A stretch of DNA of 64,000 bases, taken from contig CM077664.1 of NCBI GenBank assembly GCA_039707655.1, positions 203,230,195 through 203,294,194 on the forward strand, given 5' to 3'. Shown here in pieces: positions 58,759-64,000 of the stretch (positions are counted from its first letter, which is position 1; every line of letters starts with the position of its first letter). Source of the stretch: Elymus sibiricus. Lineage: Eukaryota; Streptophyta; Magnoliopsida; Poales; Poaceae. The position numbers were made by a program, and so were the translations under genes. The notes beneath the pieces are model-generated. The model was not told the origin of the DNA and made no database searches. It saw only the letters and a list, made by a program, of their open reading frames with translations.

Positions 58759-60731
58759 TCAAGCATTCAAGTGGTGATTCACCCAACAAGTGTCGTCGTC
58801 ATGCATAACATATGATGTGACAAAGGATTGTGACATGGCATTGAAGCATATAATTTGAGCACAATCAAGATCATCATGGAAACAAGCATGCCAATGGGAG
58901 GTAGAGATGCTAATATGTGTGATAAGAGAACAAGCATCTACCCCAAGGTCATAGCAAGTATGCACAAAGTGCTCAACAAAAGGTCTATGGTAGGCATATG
59001 AATCATTCGCAACACCACAGGAAATGAGACGTCTAAACACATGAGTCGAGCGCAAGACAATCCAAGCATAATGTGCATATGGTGTAGTGAAGATAGTGTG
59101 GCACTCAACACAATAGAAAGAGCAATTGTTCATCATGTGTGAGGCAATCAAGTCAAGCATGTAGCAATCAATGTGACATGGCATATGTGAAGAAATGACA
59201 TTGTTGCAACCAAACATATAGGAATAGCATATAATCAACAAGTTGGGTGCAACACACAAGGTATATATGTCATAAGGCAAGGCAATGTGGCAATCATGAG
59301 TGAAAGAAATATCTCTATCATGTGTGAAATGTGTCATGGTGCAAGCAACTCATGAAGTATGATCCACAATATTCATGCTCATGGTTTTGGGGTTCTTGAA
59401 AGAGAAGGATATCACATCAAAAGCATGTCCTTGTGCGTCCTTCACAATGCCGAAGTGGTAGCAACTGCGTCGTAGAAGTGCGTCGGTCGAAAGTGGCTCG
59501 CTCTCAAGAGCTCGAATGGTCAACTCACGTGAAGTTGACATGGGGTCGAACGATCCTACACATGCACACATCAAAGCAAAGAACGTATGTGCATGGTAGA
59601 TAAACACATCATCCATCATGATGGTTCTCTTCTCTTGCACATAACCATTAATAGCAAAAGTGCATGAATAATATGATGCAACAATGGATAAATTCATGGC
59701 ACTAGGCATATGGTGCAAAGAAGGAAGACAAGCATGCTTCACATGAAAGGTGGAAAAGCTCCAAATATATGGGAGAAATCTATGGGGGCAATCTCATTAG
59801 CAAGACTAAAATCATTGTTGCACTCAATACATGGCAAATCATCTAGCATGAGAGAGGCAACATATGGAGATATATGACAACATGTAATATCAATCATGTG
59901 CGAAGCATGGTAATAGGTGCTATCAACCACATGAAACGAGCAAGTATGAATCATCGGTGATGCAACATAGGCAAGCGTAGCAATCATGTCGTGCAAACTA
60001 GTAGTGCGAAGATGCAACATACTAGAGGAAATCATGGCAATCATGTCATGTGAGCAAATAGTAGATATAGGCATAGATAATGCGCATAACATATCGCAAC
60101 CAAGACAAATAATGGGGCAAGTATCATAGGAATGGGCCAACAAGAATGGAACATGGCAATAACAATCAATATCTCCACCAAGCTTGCAAATACACATATA
60201 AGTACTAGAATCAAGGATCATGTGAAATGCAAAGCATGGGTCACAAGTGCATGGTAAAGGCATAGGAGTGAGCATATCATGCAAATTGAACATGGCTATA
60301 TGGGCAAAGGATATATAATGGACAATAACCCATAACCATGTGAGGGCCATGTAGAAGAAATGCGTGAAGGCTCGTCGCGAAGAGGGCGGGTGGAGGGTAC
60401 TAACTCCAATGTGGCGCACGTCTTCATTGCTCTCTAGAGCTCGTTTCGTCAACTCGTGCGCCTGCGAGGTTGACGAGGAAACATGTGTACCTACACAACA
60501 AGGGAACAAACGAAAGAAAGAGTGTGCATGGTAAATGTACACATCATCCATCATGATGTGTATGTGCACGTTAGAGTTAGCACAAAACAAGCAATGCTCA
60601 AAGAAATTTGAGGCACGATATAAGAACATGTCATCCATCATGAAAGAATAGTTTTTATGTATAACACGATGGGGACACAAATTGAGCATGCAAGTATATG
60701 GCACTGATGACCCACAAGTATAGGGGATCAA
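58759..60731 (-). pseudogene. Unclassified Cys/His-rich ORFs of the gypsy element
   Basis: On the minus strand a frame of 330 codons (60731-59739) is followed by a second frame (59742-58759) interrupted by one stop at 59350. The protein is rich in His, Cys, Met and Tyr. A module of the form MMDDxxxYxAxxFF…(T)(I/K)RALES occurs more than once (around 60640, 60550 and 59620). The ORFs lie between the truncated end at 60705 and the polypurine tract, a position downstream of pol in a gypsy element, but no pol remains. I cannot assign a function. Confidence 0.45.
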
Positions 60732-61973
60732 TCGTAGTCCTTTTGATAAGTAAGAGTGTTGAACCCAACGAGGAGCAGAAGGAAATGATAAGCAGTTTCA
60801 GCAAGGTATTCTCTGCAAGTACTGAAAGTAGCGGTAACAGATAGTTTGATAGCAAGATAATTCGTAACAAGTAACAAGTAAAAAGTGTAACAAAAGTGCA
60901 GCAAGGTGGCCCAATCCTTTTTATAGCAAAGGACAAGTCGGAACGAACTCTTATAATAAGCAAAGCGTTCTCGAGGACACATGGGAATTCTCATCTAGTC
61001 ACTTTCATCATGTTTATTTGATTCGCGTTAGCTACTTTGATAATTTGATATGTGGGTGGACCGGTGCTTGGGTGCTGTTCTTACTTGAACAAGCCTCCCA
61101 CTTATGATTACCGCCTCCCGCAAGCATCCGCAATTACGAAAGAAGAATTAAGATAAATCTAACCATAGCTTGAAACATATGGATCCAAATTAGCCCCTTA
61201 CGGAATAGCTCACAAACTAGGGTCTAAGCTTCTGTCACTCTAGCAACCCATCATCTAATTACTACTCCATAATGCCTTCCCTTAGGCCCAAATATGGTGA
61301 AGTGTCATGTAGTCGACGTTCACACGACACCACTAAAGGAAGCAACAACATACACATCATCAAAATATCGAACGAATACCAAATTCACATGATTACTTAT
61401 AACCAGACTTCTCCCATGTCCTCAAGAACAAAAGTAACTACTCACAAATCATATTCATGTTCAAGATCAGAGGGGTATTGTATAGCATCAAGGATCTGAA
61501 CATATAATCTTCCACCAAATAAACCAACTTGCATCAACTACGAGATGTAATCAACACTACTAGCAACCCATAGGTACCAATCTGAGGTTTTGAGACAAAG
61601 ATTGAATACAAGAGATAAACTAGGGTTTGAGATGAGATGGTGCTGGTGAAGATGTTGATGGAGATTGGTCCTCCCACGATGAGAGGATCGTTGGTGATGT
61701 CGATGGCTTCGATTTCCCCCTCCCGGAGGGAAGTTTCCCCGGCGGAATCGCTCCGCCGGAGAGCAAAAGTGCTCCTGCCCAGGTTCCACCTCGAGACGGC
61801 GGCGCTTCGTCCCGAAAGTCTTCTCTTGATTTTTTCTAGGGAAAATAGCATCTTATAGGAGAATATGGGCCTCGGAGGCCTGCCAGGGGCCCCACAAGCT
61901 CGGGGGGCGCGCCCCCAGGCTTGTGGCTTCCTGGTGGGTCCCCTCCTGGTATTTCTTCCGCCAATATTTTTTA
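60705..61973 (-). repeat. Athila-type LTR (minus strand), truncated
   Basis: It starts on the plus strand TGATGACCCACAAGTATAGG, which on the minus strand is the usual 3' end (CCTATACTTGTGGGTCATCA) of a common Triticeae gypsy LTR. No primer site adjoins it, so it is a 3' or solo LTR. Its other end is cut by the MULE. Confidence 0.7.
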
Positions 61974-64000
61974 GGGATTTCTATTTCTGTGCCCCTCGTT
62001 GCTTAGTTGTGCTAAGTTTTGCCCAGCACAACTATTTTTGCTCACTTTTGCCCTCCCCCTTCTACCACCAGCTCACAAAAGCCCGAACGTTGCACTGCCG
62101 TCCGGTCAAAGCGTTTGACCGTTACCTCCCGACTAGTTTTTTGGTCTCCTCGTATCTAGTGGGGCCGCCTGATATCCTGACAGGTGGGGCGGAGGCAGCT
62201 TACTGCAGGTGGGTCTCTCTCTTACCTCATTTCGAACAGCCAGTACCCGAGCCGTTCCCCACATCGCCGCCACCGCCACCGCTGGACCATCCGCCGATAG
62301 CTGGCGGGGCGGCCATAGAAAGGCTGCACCGCCCGGCCCCCACCAACCCCTACCTACCCAGCCCACCACCGTCGCCCAATCTGGCCTGCAATCGATAGGA
62401 ACCCTCGCCCACAGTGCACTGATCCGCCGCGTTTTGTGCCCCAGGCTTGTAGTGGTTCGAGGGGATCTAGAGGGTGGACCTGCGGCAGCAGCTTGAGCTG
62501 CAATGTTGATGGACACCGACGTCCGTCCCATGAACCGTGGGGAGGATTGGGTCAAACCAGGAGCAGAAGGGAACTCATGGATTCCGGCTGGGTAAGCCTC
62601 GAACCCCTTTGCAATGTGTGATCTAACTCCTAGCATTTGACCAATGGGCACGTGAATTGTTGCCTATTTGACTAAATTATTGCCTACCTAACTGTAGGAT
62701 TGATCGAGCGCTTGCCTTTTGGCTCGCAGCTAGAATGGAAACTAGCATCCTGCGAGGTACAAAAGCGCATCGTTTGTCTGGATTTTGGTATCCAAAGGTG
62801 GTAGAAACAATTATTTTGTTTAAAGATTTATGCAAATCCCTCTATTCTGATTATCCCTGGAGCCAAGCCGATGCCGTTGAACTAAAATATTTCGATAGTA
62901 GTGAGCAAAAATTTGTGCCACTAACTTGCGACGAGCATGTAGAAATTCCTTTTGCTATGAATGCTCCCAGCCGTTTAGAAAAAATTCAAATCGACGTGCT
63001 CCAGCCTCCAAAAAATTTGGAAAAGGGAAAGGGTGCGGCCCCTGATAACTCTGCTAATAGTGAAGGCCCCGCACTCCTCGTAGGTCAGGACCGGCTAAAC
63101 CTACTGCCAGTGAAAGCCAGGCGAGTGCTGCAGTGGGTGTTGAAGATGATGCATAGCCTGGCGAGGTAGTGCCTCGAAACGATGACAAGGATGAGAGGAT
63201 GTACCCTAAATTGGTTGATGAATTCAGCAAACAAGCAATGGAGGACGAATACCAGGAGGAGCCAAGCAGCCTTGCTACATTTGATGACACTGATGATGAA
63301 GAGAAGGAAGAGAATGCTGACATGTTGGTGCCAGAAGAATACGATGGTGAGGACATGCCAACAATTGAGTGGGACAGGAACGATCCTAAGCTTACTCCAG
63401 GAACAATATTCGAATCGATGATGGACTGTCGGAATGCACTGACTACATACTGCATTCTCACTCAAAGTGATTTTGTGATTGACAAGAGTGAACCCAGAAG
63501 GTTGACGGTTCACTGTCCATATGAGAGATGTAGGTTGAGGTTGCATGCCTCCCATATGCGTACAAGTAAATATATTCAGGTATTTAATTTGGGATTGCAC
63601 AGGACATTAGTTTCAGTGATGTTTGATCCCTTTTGTTTGATACACTTGTTTCATTGATTTTCAGGTCAAACTGAACCCACACAAGCACACTTGCCCACCT
63701 GGAGCGGGGAAGGCCCAAACATCAAAATTAGCAAAAACTAGGTGGGTGGAAGATGCAATCATGGATATGCTAAGAGATACACCAACACTTGGTCCTACAA
63801 CACTACACAAGTTGTTGTTTGACAAGTATAAGATGAACATACCATACATGAGGATTTTTTATGCAAAGGCAATGGCTCTTGACAGAATTAATGGTCCATG
63901 GAATGAAAGTTTTGCTTTGTTGTACACCTACAAAGCTGAAGTGGAGATGGCAAGTCCAGGCAGTGTTGTAGAGCTTGACAAGCATACTGTACAGTACAAA
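61974..64000 (+). mobile_element. Mutator-like element (MULE), 5' part
   Basis: An end-like sequence (GGGATTTCTATTTCTGTGCC) starts near 61974 and a GC-rich leader follows (62060-62600). The transposase gene continues past the window, so the second inverted repeat and the 9-bp duplication cannot be seen. The start is approximate. Confidence 0.65.
62735..64000 (+). pseudogene. MuDR-family transposase, 3' partial, with lesions
   Basis: The N-terminus (62735-63070) is followed by an acidic region and the MuDR N-terminal domain: LTPGTIFESMMDCRNAL, CPYERCRLRLHAS and NPHKHTCPP. A GT-AG intron separates the exon ending at 63579 from the one starting at 63665. After it comes the linker typical of plant MULE transposases (RWVEDAIMDMLRDTPT…, YAKAMALDRINGPWNESF). 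The catalytic DDE domain lies beyond the window. A one-base frameshift near 63069 and a TAG at about 63154 break the reading frame. It would catalyse cut-and-paste transposition if intact. Confidence 0.85.

Overview
The window is nuclear DNA of a grass, most likely a Triticeae species (wheat, goatgrass or barley group). The evidence is GC-rich monocot genes with GT-AG introns, Stowaway- and Tourist-type MITEs, an Au-like SINE, and nested copia, gypsy, LINE, Harbinger, hAT and MULE elements whose LTRs look like common Triticeae families. There is no bacterial, organellar or CRISPR content. Exon structures were read by eye from splice signals and protein continuity.

Layout. 1-4366 is the 3' part of a Ty1/copia element with an unbroken polyprotein and a 169-bp LTR. 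4500-7390 is a decayed PIF/Harbinger transposon split by a 909-bp solo LTR. 7884-23850 is a gene island of five genes: an NDR1/HIN1-like (LEA_2) membrane protein, a ROMO1/Mgr2-type mitochondrial protein, a DUF1308 protein divergent from the replication licensing factor CDT1, and a kiwellin/ripening-related secreted protein. 24139-27153 holds a Harbinger relict cut by a 915-bp hAT element with an 8-bp target duplication, an old LTR-like relict and two foldback elements. 27300-35022 is a long but disabled LINE.

35384-52881 is a nested block. A small DUF538 gene has a 5'-truncated LINE inserted 72 bp upstream of its start codon, and that LINE is split by a 13.5-kb Tekay-type chromovirus (36898-50396, target duplication AATAT). 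DNA that once lay just upstream of the gene is now about 17 kb away. 54404-61973 is a patchwork of Athila-type and other gypsy LTRs and broken internal regions. 61974-64000 is the 5' part of a MULE whose transposase continues out of the window.

The genes do not form a pathway. CDT1 acts in S-phase licensing; DUF1308, ROMO1, NHL, kiwellin and DUF538 are independent loci. The least ordinary signals lie inside the Tekay element. One is an extra ORF before gag with a pattern resembling a double-stranded-RNA-binding fold. The other is a pair of in-frame, splice-bounded exons in each LTR, separated by an intron with palindromic motifs that recur in an unrelated relict at about 26.1-26.5 kb.
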